A stretch of DNA of 64,000 nucleotides, from the NCBI RefSeq assembly GCF_016862455.1, contig NZ_BOMZ01000036.1, positions 1 through 64,000 of the forward strand. The letters are read 5' to 3'. How positions within the stretch are numbered: position 1 is the first letter of the stretch; each line of letters begins with the position of its first letter. The DNA is from Actinoplanes utahensis. Lineage in GTDB: Bacteria; Actinomycetota; Actinomycetes; Mycobacteriales; Micromonosporaceae. Positions 1 to 9,099 of the stretch are shown piece after piece. The position numbers and the translations under genes are program-made. Below the pieces are notes generated by a model, which did no database searches, had not been told where the DNA came from, and saw nothing but the letters and a program-made list of their open reading frames with translations.

Positions 1-109
1 ACGCCACCACCGGCTGACCCCTTCAGCCGCCCGGAGACGCCACCACCGGCTGACCCCTTCAGCCGCCCGGAGACGCCACCACCGGCTGACCCCCTGCAGC
101 GGCCCGGAG
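1..109. repeat. Three tandem 36-37 bp repeats with internal hairpin
   Basis: Units begin at 1, 37 and 73. The first two are identical over 36 bp; the third is a 37-bp variant. Each of the first two contains the inverted pair CGGCTG / CAGCCG separated by a 7-nt loop, and the third keeps a shorter version. The array starts at the window edge, so its full length is unknown. It lies directly downstream of the minus-strand marP stop, so it may act in transcript termination or 3'-end stability (inference). Confidence 0.85.
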
Positions 110-115
110 AGCCGG

Positions 116-1294
116 TCAGGCGCACTTGCCGGTGCGCACCCGCTCGTTGTTGGTGAGGCCCGCCTTGGCGACCGGGGCGGCCTCCTGGGCGGTCAGGGCG
201 AATCCGACGTTCCGATCGTCGGCCGCGGCCGCGAAGATCACGCCGAGGACGTCCCCGTTCGGGGCGATCAGCGGGCCGCCCGAGTTGCCGCTGCGGACCA
301 GCGACTTGATCGTGTAGATCTCCCGGGTCACGTCGCCGGACTTGTAGATGTCGGGGCCGGGGATGTCGCTGACCTCGCGGATCCGGGCGGACTGCGCGTT
401 GTACGGCCCGTCCTGGGGATAGCCGAGGACGATCGCGCTGGCGCCGGTCCCGGCCTCCTTGGCGGCGAAGGGCATCACCGGCGCCTTCAGGCCCGGCACG
501 TAGAGGACGGCGAGGTCACGCTTGGGGTCGTAGACGACGACCTGGGCGGTCACCTCGCGGCCGCCGCTCTCCACCACCACCTCCTCGGTGCCGGCCACCA
601 CGTGCGCGTTGGTCATCACCCGCTCCCGGGCGTAGACGAAGCCGGTGCCCTCGATGCGGCGGGAGCAGCTCGGCGCCGAACCGAGGATCTTCAGCACCGA
701 GCTCTTCGACTCCTTGACCACCCTGGAGCCGGCCAGAGCCGGGTCGGGGGCGGCCACCTCACGGGCCTGGGTGCGGGCCAGCCCGCCGAAGACGTCCGGG
801 AAGCCGCTGGTGTCCAGGGTGTCGCGCAGCCCGGCGGAGAGCGCCTGCACCTGCTCGGGGACCAGCTCGTCGACTCCACCGAGGATCGCGCTGTCGCGGA
901 CCGCCGCGTTGATCGCCGGGAACGGCGTGGAACCGAACGGGACCGCCACCAGCCAGGCGGCGAACAGCACGGCGACGACCGAGACGAGCGCGCCGCCGGC
1001 ATCGTCCAGGTATTGCAGGGGACGGCTCTCGATGTTCTGCCGCAGGTTGGTGCCGAGCCACCCGGCGAGGGTCTGGCCCAGCACCGCGAGCACCAGGATG
1101 ACGCCGAGCGCGACGACCAGGCGGACCGTGCCGTTCTCGGACTGGCGGGCGATGAGCGGGCCCAACTGGAGACCGATCAGCACACCGCTGAAGAAGCCAC
1201 CGAGCGACAGCGCGCCGATGACGAAGCCCTGGCGATATCCGCTGATCGCGAACAGCACCATGAGCACGATCAGGAAGATATCGACCACGGGCAC
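116..1294 (-). CDS. marP: MarP-type membrane serine protease
   Basis: Periplasmic trypsin-like protease tethered by an N-terminal CvpA-like domain. About four hydrophobic segments lie between residues 4 and 120, followed by a chymotrypsin-fold domain from about 195 to 390. The triad is visible as His231 (TNAHVV), Asp260 (DPKRDLAVL) and Ser338 (GNSGGPL). Cys210 and Cys391 are placed like the disulfide pair of mycobacterial MarP. In M. tuberculosis the homologue Rv3671c protects against acid and oxidative stress. The GTG start at 1292-1294 gives the usual length of about 390 residues; no strong ribosome binding site is seen. It is the last gene of a minus-strand run nth-tlpA-NUDIX-marP, the same order as Rv3674c-Rv3671c. 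Confidence 0.93.
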   Translation of the reverse strand: MPVVDIFLIVLMVLFAISGYRQGFVIGALSLGGFFSGVLIGLQLGPLIARQSENGTVRLVVALGVILVLAVLGQTLAGWLGTNLRQNIESRPLQYLDDAGGALVSVVAVLFAAWLVAVPFGSTPFPAINAAVRDSAILGGVDELVPEQVQALSAGLRDTLDTSGFPDVFGGLARTQAREVAAPDPALAGSRVVKESKSSVLKILGSAPSCSRRIEGTGFVYARERVMTNAHVVAGTEEVVVESGGREVTAQVVVYDPKRDLAVLYVPGLKAPVMPFAAKEAGTGASAIVLGYPQDGPYNAQSARIREVSDIPGPDIYKSGDVTREIYTIKSLVRSGNSGGPLIAPNGDVLGVIFAAAADDRNVGFALTAQEAAPVAKAGLTNNERVRTGKCA

Positions 1295-1322
1295 TCATTC
1301 AGCGTAGAAGTCGGGGGCCATC

Positions 1323-2036
1323 TCACGGGAGCACCTCGTCGGGCGCACCGCCACGGGCGGCCGGGACCGGCGCGGCGGCGCCGGGCAGTTCCACCACCCG
1401 TCCGGGCTCCCACGGGCGCGACCACCCGGCCATGTCCAGCAACGTCGAGATCACCCCAGCCGTGAAACCCCAGACGAGCAGCCCCCGGATCTGGAACGCA
1501 GGCCCGACCCAGCCGCTCGGATGTCGCACCCGGATACGGTTCTCCGGGTCGGCGAGTTCACTGATCGGCAACCGGGCGACGTGCGCGACCTCGGTCGCCT
1601 GCAGCGGGTACACCGGATGGGGCTTGCGCCACCAGGCCAGCACGGGGGTCACCACGAAGCCGCTGACCGGGATCCACAGGTCCGGCAGCAGGGCCAGCAC
1701 CTCCGCCGACGACGGGTCGAGGCCGACCTCCTCGCTGGCCTCGCGCAGCGCGGTGGCGGGCGCGTCGGCGTCCTCCGGGTCGGTGGCGCCGCCCGGGAAG
1801 GCGGGCTGGCCGGCATGGTTCCGCATGGTCGCGGCCCGTTGCAGGATCAGCAGATCGGGTTCCCCGGGAGTGTCCTCGCCGAGCAGCACCAGGACCGCGC
1901 TGGCCCGGCCGCCGCCGCCGATCGGGGCGCGCAGGGTGGTGAAATCCTCGGTGCGGCACACGGCGACCCGGGTGAGCAGCGGGTCGAACCAATCCGGCAG
2001 CCCGTCCGGCCGCTCCAGCACCACACCCCGGCTCAT
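1323..2036 (-). CDS. NUDIX hydrolase (CoA pyrophosphatase-like)
   Basis: Nucleoside-diphosphate-linked hydrolase of 237 residues. The Nudix box is clear at about residues 82-106: GGATDPED, then REASEEVGL, with the catalytic Glu pair. The preceding HAGQPAFPGG segment resembles the UPF0035/NudL-type CoA pyrophosphatases, so a CoA or acyl-CoA substrate is likely but not provable from sequence. The ATG start is at 2034-2036. It lies 16 bp after the TlpA-like gene and 28 bp before marP, in the position of Rv3672c in mycobacteria, so it is probably co-transcribed with its neighbours. Confidence 0.9.
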   Translation of the reverse strand: MSRGVVLERPDGLPDWFDPLLTRVAVCRTEDFTTLRAPIGGGGRASAVLVLLGEDTPGEPDLLILQRAATMRNHAGQPAFPGGATDPEDADAPATALREASEEVGLDPSSAEVLALLPDLWIPVSGFVVTPVLAWWRKPHPVYPLQATEVAHVARLPISELADPENRIRVRHPSGWVGPAFQIRGLLVWGFTAGVISTLLDMAGWSRPWEPGRVVELPGAAAPVPAARGGAPDEVLP

Positions 2037-2052
2037 CTCGTCCCGCCCGCGC

Positions 2053-2604
2053 TCATCGGGTCACCGTAACGCCGAAGTGTTTCTTGACCTGTTCGATCAC
2101 CTGGTCGACATCCATGGCGGCACGATGCACGTCCATCCTCCCGTCGGCATCGATGAACACGGTGGCCGGCAACATCGTCGTCCGGAGCGCACCGAGCAGG
2201 CGCTTGTCCTGGTCGAAGAGCGTCGGAAAGGTGACAGCGTGGTCGGCGGCGAAGCTGGCGGCCTTGTTCCGGCTGTCGCCGGTGTTCACCCCGATCACGG
2301 TGAACCGGCCCTGTGCCCGGTCGGCCAGCCCCTGGATGACCGGCAGCTCGTCCCGACAGGGGCCGCACCAGGACGCCCACAGGTTGATCACCGCGGGTCC
2401 GCGCAGGTCACGCAGCCGCACGTCGGCGCCGCCGGTGAAGCACCGCAGGGAGATGTCGGGTATCTCCGATGCGGCGGGAGTGGCGGTGGTCAGGCCGTCG
2501 CACAAGGCGAACGGGGAGGGTATCTCCGGCTCGTCCGGGTCGACGGCGGCCGTGCAGCCCGACAGCAGCAGGACCGCGGCGATCGCCGCCAGCAGCCGCT
2601 TCAT
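2053..2604 (-). CDS. TlpA/ResA-like thioredoxin-fold lipoprotein
   Basis: Membrane-anchored extracytoplasmic thiol-disulfide oxidoreductase, 183 residues. A short signal peptide ends in the lipobox LLSGC with Cys17 as the lipidated residue. The thioredoxin active site is WCGPC at residues 79-83, followed by a proline-containing loop (TMLPATVF). The family reduces apocytochrome cysteines or other exported proteins. Its ATG overlaps the nth stop as ATGA (2601-2604), which indicates translational coupling. The position matches Rv3673c of M. tuberculosis. Confidence 0.9.
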   Translation of the reverse strand: MKRLLAAIAAVLLLSGCTAAVDPDEPEIPSPFALCDGLTTATPAASEIPDISLRCFTGGADVRLRDLRGPAVINLWASWCGPCRDELPVIQGLADRAQGRFTVIGVNTGDSRNKAASFAADHAVTFPTLFDQDKRLLGALRTTMLPATVFIDADGRMDVHRAAMDVDQVIEQVKKHFGVTVTR

Positions 2605-3452
2605 GCTTCCTCCGGGACGGACGCGGGAGCGTCTGCCGCGGCGTCCTCCTCCAGGATCGGCACCGCGGCGGCGGGCACCAGGTCCGGGTCGACACCCGCG
2701 GCCACGGCCAGGTCACGCGCCCGTGGTCCCTTCAGGAGTTTCGCCGCCGGGGCCGCCTCGGTCGGGCCGGCGCCGTACGACGGGCACATGCTCGCCAGCG
2801 TGCACGCCCCACAGGCGGGCGTGCGAGCGTGACAGACCCGCCGGCCGTGGAAGATCACCCGGTGCGACAGCATGGTCCAGTCGCGTTTCTCGATCAGGTC
2901 GGCGACCAGGAACTCGATCTTCACCTCGTCCTGCTCGTCGACCCAGCCGAACCGGTTGGTCAGCCGCCGGAAGTGGGTGTCGACGGTGATGCCCGGCACG
3001 CCGAACGCGTTGCCCAGCACCACGTTGGCGGTCTTGCGCCCGATGCCGGGCAGTTTCACCAGGTCGTCCAGCTTGCCGGGGATCTGCCCGTCGTGCCGCT
3101 CGATCAGCTCCTGACCGAGGCGGATCAGCGAGTTCGTCTTCGCCCGGAAGAAGCCGGTGGGGCGGAGCAGCGCCTCCATCTCGGCGCGGTCGGCCGCGGC
3201 GTAGTCGGCGGCCGACCGGTAGCGCCGGAACAGCTCGGGCGTGACCTGGTTGACCCGGACGTCGGTGGTCTGCGCGGAGAGGATGGTCGCGACGGCCAGC
3301 TCGAGCGGATTGCTGAAGTCGAGCTCGCAGTGCGCGTCGGGGTGCGTCTCGGTGAGCACCCGCGCCATCCGGCGGGCCCGGCGTTTGCGGCCGAGGACCG
3401 TCTCACCGGCGAAGCGCTGGGGCGAGAGGGTCGCGGCGCGCGGTCGGGTCAC
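2601..3452 (-). CDS. nth: Endonuclease III (DNA glycosylase/AP lyase)
   Basis: Base-excision repair enzyme that removes oxidised pyrimidines and nicks AP sites. The helix-hairpin-helix [12 protein letters not shown] (about 134-145) contains catalytic Lys140, and Asp158 in VDTH is the second catalytic residue. The C-terminal [4Fe-4S] loop is intact: Cys207, Cys214, Cys217, Cys223 in the C-x6-C-x2-C-x5-C pattern. A tail of about 55 residues beyond the cluster is alanine-rich and variable. The GTG start at 3450-3452 gives 283 residues. It is the first gene of the nth-tlpA-NUDIX-marP unit. Confidence 0.95.
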   Translation of the reverse strand: MTRPRAATLSPQRFAGETVLGRKRRARRMARVLTETHPDAHCELDFSNPLELAVATILSAQTTDVRVNQVTPELFRRYRSAADYAAADRAEMEALLRPTGFFRAKTNSLIRLGQELIERHDGQIPGKLDDLVKLPGIGRKTANVVLGNAFGVPGITVDTHFRRLTNRFGWVDEQDEVKIEFLVADLIEKRDWTMLSHRVIFHGRRVCHARTPACGACTLASMCPSYGAGPTEAAPAAKLLKGPRARDLAVAAGVDPDLVPAAAVPILEEDAAADAPASVPEEA

Positions 3453-3470
3453 CGGTAAAGAGTACGTCGG

Positions 3471-4640
3471 TCACGCCGGCGCCTTGATGCTCCCGTCCGC
3501 CCCGATCACCGCCGCGGTCGCGCCGAAGTCGGCCTCGGACAGCTCGGCGACCATCTTGCGACCGCGCTCGTTCGTCTTGTCCCGGGTCGGCACCCCGACG
3601 TCGTCGAGGTAGGTGGAGACGAACTTGCCGCCGGCGAACCGGCCGTCCTTGGTGAGCGACACATGCAGGACGCCCGAGTACTTCAGGTCGCCGGTACGCG
3701 ACAGGGTGCGGCCGCCGCCGGCGAAGTTGCCCAGGCTGTAGGCGATCAGTCTGCCCTGGTAGAACTCCATGCCCCGGAGGATGTGCGGCCCGTGCCCGAC
3801 GACCAGGTCGGCGCCGGCGTCGATCACCGTCCGGCTGAACTTGATCGGGTTGCCACGGTTCTCCCCGAAGTAGAGCTCGTTGCCCGGCTTCACGTGCGAC
3901 TTGTCGGAGCCCTCGGCGCCCATGTGCACCTGCACCACGACCAGGTCCGCCTGGCCCTCGGCCTTCGTCACGATCGCCGCGGCGGCGTCCAGGTCGTTGA
4001 GGTTGTTGGCGCCGGCGTACGGCGAGAAGCCGATCACGGCGACCTTGACGCCTTTCACGTCGACCACGGTGATCTGGTCCTCGGCGCCGGTGTGCTCCAG
4101 CCCGGCGGCCTCCAGCGCCTCGACCGTGTTCCGGTAACCCTGGGCGCCGTAGTCCTTGGAGTGGTTGTTCGCCGTGTTCAGCAGCTGGAACCCGGCCTCC
4201 TTGAGGTGCTCCGCGTATTTCGGCGGGGACCGGAAGGCGAAGCAGTTGGGCCGTTTCGGCGTGCCGCACTTGGAGGTGCCGGTGTCGCCGGTGAGCGGCT
4301 GCTCCAGATTACCCATCACCAGGTCGGACTCGAGGCTGGACGCCACCGAGTCGAAGAAGCCGTCACCGTCGCGGGCGGGCAGCTTGTTCGGTGCGTCGCC
4401 CATGATGATGTCGCCGGTGGCGGACAGGCTGATCGACTCGACCGGGGCGGACTCCTGGACGGGACCGCCGCTGGTGGTGGCGGCCGGTTTGCCGGTGGCG
4501 GCCGGGGAGTTCCAGACCGGCTGGTCGTCGGAACCAACCAGGCCACATCCCCCCAAACCGGATCCAACCAGCACAGAGGCGGCAATAGTGACGGCGAGAA
4601 CAGGCCGCTTCTTACGGTGGGACAGGGGGTGCAGATTCAT
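3471..4640 (-). CDS. CapA-family metallophosphatase-like lipoprotein
   Basis: Secreted protein of the CapA/PgsA family (calcineurin-like fold), known from poly-gamma-glutamate capsule synthesis but widespread with unknown roles. The ATG at 4638-4640 is preferred over an upstream in-frame start at 4766 because it begins a lipoprotein signal (basic HRKK, hydrophobic stretch, LGGC). Family motifs are SATGDIIMGD, ANNHSKDYG, VVQVHMG, and GHGPHILRG with YSLGNF near the C terminus. Length is 389 residues. It ends 18 bp upstream of nth in the same direction and is divergent from crp. No capsule genes lie nearby, so its substrate is unknown. Confidence 0.85.
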   Translation of the reverse strand: MNLHPLSHRKKRPVLAVTIAASVLVGSGLGGCGLVGSDDQPVWNSPAATGKPAATTSGGPVQESAPVESISLSATGDIIMGDAPNKLPARDGDGFFDSVASSLESDLVMGNLEQPLTGDTGTSKCGTPKRPNCFAFRSPPKYAEHLKEAGFQLLNTANNHSKDYGAQGYRNTVEALEAAGLEHTGAEDQITVVDVKGVKVAVIGFSPYAGANNLNDLDAAAAIVTKAEGQADLVVVQVHMGAEGSDKSHVKPGNELYFGENRGNPIKFSRTVIDAGADLVVGHGPHILRGMEFYQGRLIAYSLGNFAGGGRTLSRTGDLKYSGVLHVSLTKDGRFAGGKFVSTYLDDVGVPTRDKTNERGRKMVAELSEADFGATAAVIGADGSIKAPA

Positions 4641-4845
4641 CGACGCGGACGATACCGTCGGCGCGCAAGCGGATCGACAGACGAAAGGACCGTCCTGATG
4701 TGACCGGACCGCCGAATTGTCACCGGCGGAGATGGCAATCTTGTTACCGTCCAGTATCTGGATCAAGGGGTGGCCGCCCGTTTCCCGCCCGCGTGCGCCT
4801 AGACTGATCGAGCGCAGACGTTGCGCGTTTTCGAAAGGTGCGGCG

Positions 4846-5523
4846 ATGGATGAGGTACTGGCCCGGAGCGGAATCTTTCAGGGTGTAGACCCGGAAGCCG
4901 CTGAGGCGCTCGCCAAAGAGATGGACACGATCGAAGTCCGCAAGGGCGACGTCGTCTTCAACGAGGGCGAGGCCGGCGACAGCCTGTATATCGTTCTGTC
5001 CGGAAAGATCAAGCTCGGGCGCCGAGCCGCTGACGGCCGGCAGAACCTCGTCTCCATCATGGGCCCGTCCGACATGCTCGGCGAGCTCTCCCTGTTCGAC
5101 CCCGGCCCGCGGACGGCCACCGCCACCGCGGTGACCGACAGCCGCCTGGCCCGGCTGAAGAAGTCGTCGCTGCGCCCCTGGCTGAACAACCGGCCGGAGA
5201 TCGCCGAGCAGTTGCTGCGCGTGCTGGCCCGCCGCCTGCGCCGCACCAACGACGCGCTCGCCGACCTGATCTTCACCGACGTCCCCGGCCGGGTGGCGAA
5301 GAACCTGCTGCAGATGGCGGGCCGCTTCGGCACCCGCGACGGCGGTGTCCTTCGGGTGACCCACGACCTCACCCAGGAGGAACTGGCCCAGCTGGTCGGC
5401 GCGTCCCGGGAGACGGTCAACAAGGCGCTCGCCGACTTCGCGTCGCGCGCCTGGCTCCGCCTGGACGGCAAGAGCGTGATCATCCTGGACCCGGAGCGCC
5501 TCGCTCGCCGCGCCCGCGTCTGA
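4846..5523 (+). CDS. crp: Crp/GlxR-type cAMP-responsive regulator
   Basis: DNA-binding regulator of 225 residues, the same size as Rv3676 of M. tuberculosis. An N-terminal cyclic-nucleotide domain (1-115) carries the phosphate-binding cassette [15 protein letters not shown] with Glu80, Arg89 and Thr90, consistent with cAMP binding. A dimerisation helix follows, then a winged HTH whose recognition helix is in [20 protein letters not shown] (176-195). The ATG at 4846 is chosen because GAAAGGTG sits 5 nt upstream; a longer in-frame extension to 4717 lacks homology. A strong terminator follows at 5535. A class III adenylate cyclase encoded at 13485-17084 could supply its ligand. Confidence 0.93.
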   Translation: MDEVLARSGIFQGVDPEAAEALAKEMDTIEVRKGDVVFNEGEAGDSLYIVLSGKIKLGRRAADGRQNLVSIMGPSDMLGELSLFDPGPRTATATAVTDSRLARLKKSSLRPWLNNRPEIAEQLLRVLARRLRRTNDALADLIFTDVPGRVAKNLLQMAGRFGTRDGGVLRVTHDLTQEELAQLVGASRETVNKALADFASRAWLRLDGKSVIILDPERLARRARV

Positions 5524-5534
5524 CCCGCCACTTA

Positions 5535-5564
5535 TAAGGGGCCGTCTTCACCGACGGCCCCTTA
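5535..5564 (+). terminator. Hairpin terminator after crp
   Basis: A perfect 12-bp inverted repeat (TAAGGGGCCGTC and its complement) around a 6-nt loop starts 11 nt after the crp stop. The right arm ends in CTTA followed by ATCG, so there is no long U tract, as is usual in actinomycetes. It separates crp from the carboxylase-like genes. Confidence 0.85.
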
Positions 5565-5684
5565 ATCGTGCCGTTACACCTGTCCGTGTCGCATCCGCAC
5601 GGCCACTCGTTACCGAGGTGGCCGAGAGGCACCGGCGTGGACAGGGAAGGGCGCGGCATTGAAGGCAGGCAGGGGTGTGGCGGG

Positions 5685-7031
5685 ATGACCGTGCTCGACA
5701 CCGCGCTCGACCCGCGCGATCCCGCCTATCTGGAGGGTCGCAGCACCACCCTGGAACGCCTCGCCGACCTGGAATCCGCCCTCGAGGAGGCGCGGGCCGG
5801 CGGCGGCGAGAAGTACGTGACCCGCCACCACGCCCGCGGCAAACTGCTGCCCCGGGAACGTATCGAGATGCTCCTCGACCAGGACAGCCCGTTCCTGGAG
5901 CTGTGCCCGGTCGCCGCCCGCGGCTCGCAGTATCCGGTGGGCGCCAGCGTGGTCACCGGGATCGGCGTGGTCGAGGGTGTCGAGTGTGTTGTCGTGGCGA
6001 ACGATCCGACCGTGGAAGAGGGTGCGGTCAACCCGTACACCGCCGAGAAGATCCGGCGGGCCACCACGATCGCCTCGGTCAACCGGCTCCCGATGGTCCA
6101 CCTGGTCGAGTCGGCCGGTGACAACGGCACCTCCGGCGGCCTGTTCCCGCCGGACCGGGTCCCGTCGATCTGTGTCGTGTTCGGCGCCACCACCGGCGAC
6201 GCCTCCTACCTGCCGGCTCTCTCCGACTACACGATCCGGGTACGCGGTCACGCCAAGGTTCTGACCATCCACCCGCAGCCGATAAACGGTCCCGCCGGCG
6301 TCGAGGTGCGCGCCACCCCGGTGGTGCCGGCCGGCCCGGACGGGCCCGCCGATCAGCTCGCCGAGGACGAACGGGACGGGTTGCGGCTGGCCCGGCAGTG
6401 CGTGCGCCGGCTGAACTGGCGCAAGCAGGGCCCGCCGCCGCGGACCACCCGCCCGCTCCCGCCCCGCCACGAGGCGGAGGACCTGCTCACCCTGGCCGCC
6501 GCCGACCCGGCCGTGTTCGACCCGCGCGAGGTGTTCGCCCGGGTTCTCGACGACAGCGACTTCGACGAGTTCAAGCCCGGTCACGCCGCCGGCATCCCGG
6601 CCGGCTGGGGTGAGCTGCACGGGTATCCGCTCGGCGTGCTCGCCGTACCGAACCGGTCGTGCTCGGCCGTCGAGGCGCAGAAGGTGGTGCACTTCCTGCA
6701 CCTGGCGAACGCGACGGCCACCCCGGTCCTCTTCCTGCGGCACATCGGGACACCTGCCGACGAGGAGCACGACACCCGGCACGACGCCCCGATGGCGCAC
6801 GCGATCAGCCGGTCCACCGTGCCGCACCTGCTCCTCACCGTCGGCGACGTCGTCGCCGAGCGCACCGACGAAGCCCGGTTCCGTTTCAGCTGGCCCTCGG
6901 CCGGCGCGAGCAGAGCCGACGACGGCGTCATCGACCCCCGCGACACCCGTACTGTCCTCGGCCTCTGCCTCTCCGCGGCGCACAGCGCGGCTGTGGAGGG
7001 CGCCGGACACGTCGGCGTGTTCCGATCTTGA
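5685..7031 (+). CDS. Divergent, shortened acyl-CoA carboxylase beta-like protein
   Basis: Related to carboxyltransferase subunits of the methylcrotonyl/geranyl-CoA type. It is 448 residues against about 530 in the family. Recognisable parts are RHHARGKLLPRERIEMLLD near 48-66, PALSDYTIRVRG, a C-terminal half beginning DPREVFARVLDDSDFDEFK, and the end signature DDGVIDPRDTRTVLGLCLSA. The two glycine-rich oxyanion-hole loops of active enzymes are altered: the first reads GATTGDASYLPALSD, and the second region is missing with about 60 residues deleted. The ATG at 5685 follows a purine-rich AGGGGTG. The gene runs into the biotin carboxylase-like gene 11 bp downstream. It is probably co-transcribed with that gene and may not catalyse ordinary carboxyl transfer (inference). 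Confidence 0.8.
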   Translation: MTVLDTALDPRDPAYLEGRSTTLERLADLESALEEARAGGGEKYVTRHHARGKLLPRERIEMLLDQDSPFLELCPVAARGSQYPVGASVVTGIGVVEGVECVVVANDPTVEEGAVNPYTAEKIRRATTIASVNRLPMVHLVESAGDNGTSGGLFPPDRVPSICVVFGATTGDASYLPALSDYTIRVRGHAKVLTIHPQPINGPAGVEVRATPVVPAGPDGPADQLAEDERDGLRLARQCVRRLNWRKQGPPPRTTRPLPPRHEAEDLLTLAAADPAVFDPREVFARVLDDSDFDEFKPGHAAGIPAGWGELHGYPLGVLAVPNRSCSAVEAQKVVHFLHLANATATPVLFLRHIGTPADEEHDTRHDAPMAHAISRSTVPHLLLTVGDVVAERTDEARFRFSWPSAGASRADDGVIDPRDTRTVLGLCLSAAHSAAVEGAGHVGVFRS

Positions 7032-7042
7032 AAGGTAGACCA

Positions 7043-9049
7043 GTGATCCGACGACTTCTGGTGGCCGACCGTGGAGAGGTCGCCCGCCGGGTGTTCGCCA
7101 CCTGCAGGCTGGTCGGCATCGAGACCGTCGCCGTCTATTCCGACGCCGACACCGATGCGCCGCACGTGATCGAGGCCGACTATGCGGTCCACCTGCCCGG
7201 CAACACCCCGTCGGCCACGTATCTGCAGGCCGATGCCCTGATCGCGGCCGCCCAGCGGGCCGGGGCGAACGCCGTGCACCCGGGGATCGGCGTGCTCGCC
7301 GAGAACTCCCGGTTCGCGCAGGCGGTGGTGGACGCGGGCCTGATCTGGGTCGGCCCGCCACCGCCGACCCTGCGCACCCTGGCCGACAAGATCGAGACGA
7401 AGAAGCTGGTCGCCGAGGCGCGGGTGCCGGTCCTGCCGACGTTCACCGATCCGGACCAGGTGCCCGGTTTCCCGGTGCTGATCAAACCGGCGGCCGGCAG
7501 CGGCGGCACCGGCATGCGGGTGGTCCGGGACGCCGGGACGCTCGCCGAGGCGGTCGCCTCGACCCGGCGTGAGGTCGGCGGGGACGTGTTCTGCGAGCCG
7601 TACGTGAGCAACGTCCGGCACATCGAGGTGCCGATCCTGGCCGACGCGCAGGGCGCGGTGATCCCGTTCGGTGAGCGGGAGTGCTCGGTGCAGCGCCGGT
7701 ACCAGAAGATCGTCGAGGAGACCCCGTCCCCGGCGGTGAACCCGGCCCTGCGCGAGGACCTGTGCCGGGCCGCGATCATCGCGGTCCGGGCGCTCGGCTA
7801 TGTCGGTGCGGGAGCGGTCGAGTTCCTGCTCGACTCCCGGGGCGACTTCTGGTTCCTCGAGCTGACCCCGACCCTCCAGGCCGACCACGCGGTGACCGAG
7901 TGCGTCTCCGGCTACGACCTGGTCCGGTTGCAGCTGCTGGTGGCCGAGGGCGGCAGCGTGCCGATGCCCGGCCCGCCGCCGATCCGCGGGCACGCCATCG
8001 AGGTGCGGATCTGCGCCGAGGACCCGGCGTACGCGTGGCTGCCGGCGGCCGGGACCCTGCACCGGTTCGCGGTGCCGGACATCGCCGGTGAGTTCCGCCC
8101 GCTCCCACAGCCGGGCCTGCGCCTGGACGCCGGGGTCTCGGACGGCTCGGTGATCGGCATGCACCACGACCCGATGCTGGCGAAGCTGATCGCGTGGGCG
8201 CCGAGCCGCCAGGAGGCCGCCCGGATGCTGGCGTCGGCGCTGGCCCGTACCCATCTGCACGGTGTCGTCTCGAACCGGGACCTGCTGGTCCGGGTGCTGC
8301 GGCACCACGCGTTCCGGGCCGGCGACGTGGACACCGGCTTCCTGGACCGGCATCCGGAGGTGTTCGCCCCGCTGCTCTCCTCGGTCGACGCGGTCCGGTT
8401 GTCCTGCCTGGCCGCCGCGCTGGCCGGGGCCGCCGCCCGGCGGGCCGCCGCGCCGGTGCTGAGCTCGCTGCCGTCCGGCTGGCGCAACGTCCCGTCCGGT
8501 TCGCAGTCCGCGGTGTACGACGGCCCCACCGGCCCGGTCGAGGTCGGTTACCGCATGAACCGCCAGGGTGAGCTGGCCGGCTGGTGGGTGCGGGCGATCG
8601 ATCCCGAGGAGCTCGATCTGGCCGGTCTCGGGCAGGCCCCGGTCGCCGACGAGCACCCGCCGGTGGTGGTGGTCCAGGCCGGCAGCGGCCGGGTGGTCCT
8701 CAACGTGCAGGGCATCCGGCTCGCCGTCCACGTGCACCGGGTCGGCGACGTCTCCTATGTCGACAGTCCAGAGGGGTCGGTCGCGTTGCGGGAGATCTCC
8801 CGGTTCCCGCTGCCGGCGCCGGAGGCCGCGGAGAGTTCGCTGATCGCCCCGCTGCCGGGCGCCGTCCGGCGCGTCCTGGTGGTGCCCGGCCAGCGTGTTC
8901 GCGCTGGTGAGCTGCTGCTCACCCTGGAGGCGATGAAGCTAGAGCATCCGGTGCACGCGCCGTCCGCGGGGGTGGTCTCCTCGCTGCCGGTGCAGCCGGG
9001 GGCCGAAGTGGACACCGGTGAATTGCTGGCCGTGCTCGATCCGGAGTAA
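7043..9049 (+). CDS. Divergent biotin carboxylase-BCCP fusion (acyl-CoA carboxylase alpha-like)
   Basis: 668 residues. A biotin carboxylase ATP-grasp region (about 1-445) is followed by a linker and a biotinyl domain with EAMKLEH near residue 633. ATP-grasp features are retained (LIKPAAGSGG, VRHIEVPI, EVRICAEDP with the arginine equivalent to E. coli Arg338). Several conserved positions differ. The catalytic segment normally read as EMNTRIQVEH is ELTPTLQADH, which replaces the equivalents of Asn290, Arg292, Val295 and Glu296. QRRHQK is QRRYQK, and HPGYGFLSEN is HPGIGVLAEN. The GTG start at 7043 follows AAAGGT. It forms a two-gene unit with the upstream beta-like gene. Activity is uncertain, but the biotin site is intact. 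Confidence 0.85.
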   Translation: MIRRLLVADRGEVARRVFATCRLVGIETVAVYSDADTDAPHVIEADYAVHLPGNTPSATYLQADALIAAAQRAGANAVHPGIGVLAENSRFAQAVVDAGLIWVGPPPPTLRTLADKIETKKLVAEARVPVLPTFTDPDQVPGFPVLIKPAAGSGGTGMRVVRDAGTLAEAVASTRREVGGDVFCEPYVSNVRHIEVPILADAQGAVIPFGERECSVQRRYQKIVEETPSPAVNPALREDLCRAAIIAVRALGYVGAGAVEFLLDSRGDFWFLELTPTLQADHAVTECVSGYDLVRLQLLVAEGGSVPMPGPPPIRGHAIEVRICAEDPAYAWLPAAGTLHRFAVPDIAGEFRPLPQPGLRLDAGVSDGSVIGMHHDPMLAKLIAWAPSRQEAARMLASALARTHLHGVVSNRDLLVRVLRHHAFRAGDVDTGFLDRHPEVFAPLLSSVDAVRLSCLAAALAGAAARRAAAPVLSSLPSGWRNVPSGSQSAVYDGPTGPVEVGYRMNRQGELAGWWVRAIDPEELDLAGLGQAPVADEHPPVVVVQAGSGRVVLNVQGIRLAVHVHRVGDVSYVDSPEGSVALREISRFPLPAPEAAESSLIAPLPGAVRRVLVVPGQRVRAGELLLTLEAMKLEHPVHAPSAGVVSSLPVQPGAEVDTGELLAVLDPE

Positions 9050-9099
9050 ACGAACCGGTATCGTTCCACCGTCATCGATTACTGACGGGGGACAGACGC

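Noticed and set aside
1..109. CRISPR array
   Set aside because: The units are contiguous tandem copies with no unique spacers and no cas genes nearby.
4698..4723. Crp box in the capA-crp intergenic region (TGTGA ... TCACC)
   Set aside because: The half-sites are 16 bp apart instead of the 6 bp of a TGTGA-N6-TCACA site, so this is not a standard Crp operator.
6581..8737. 718-codon open frame on the minus strand opposite the biotin carboxylase-like gene
   Set aside because: Arg/Gly/His-rich translation without motifs; it is the antisense shadow of a well-supported plus-strand gene in very GC-rich DNA.
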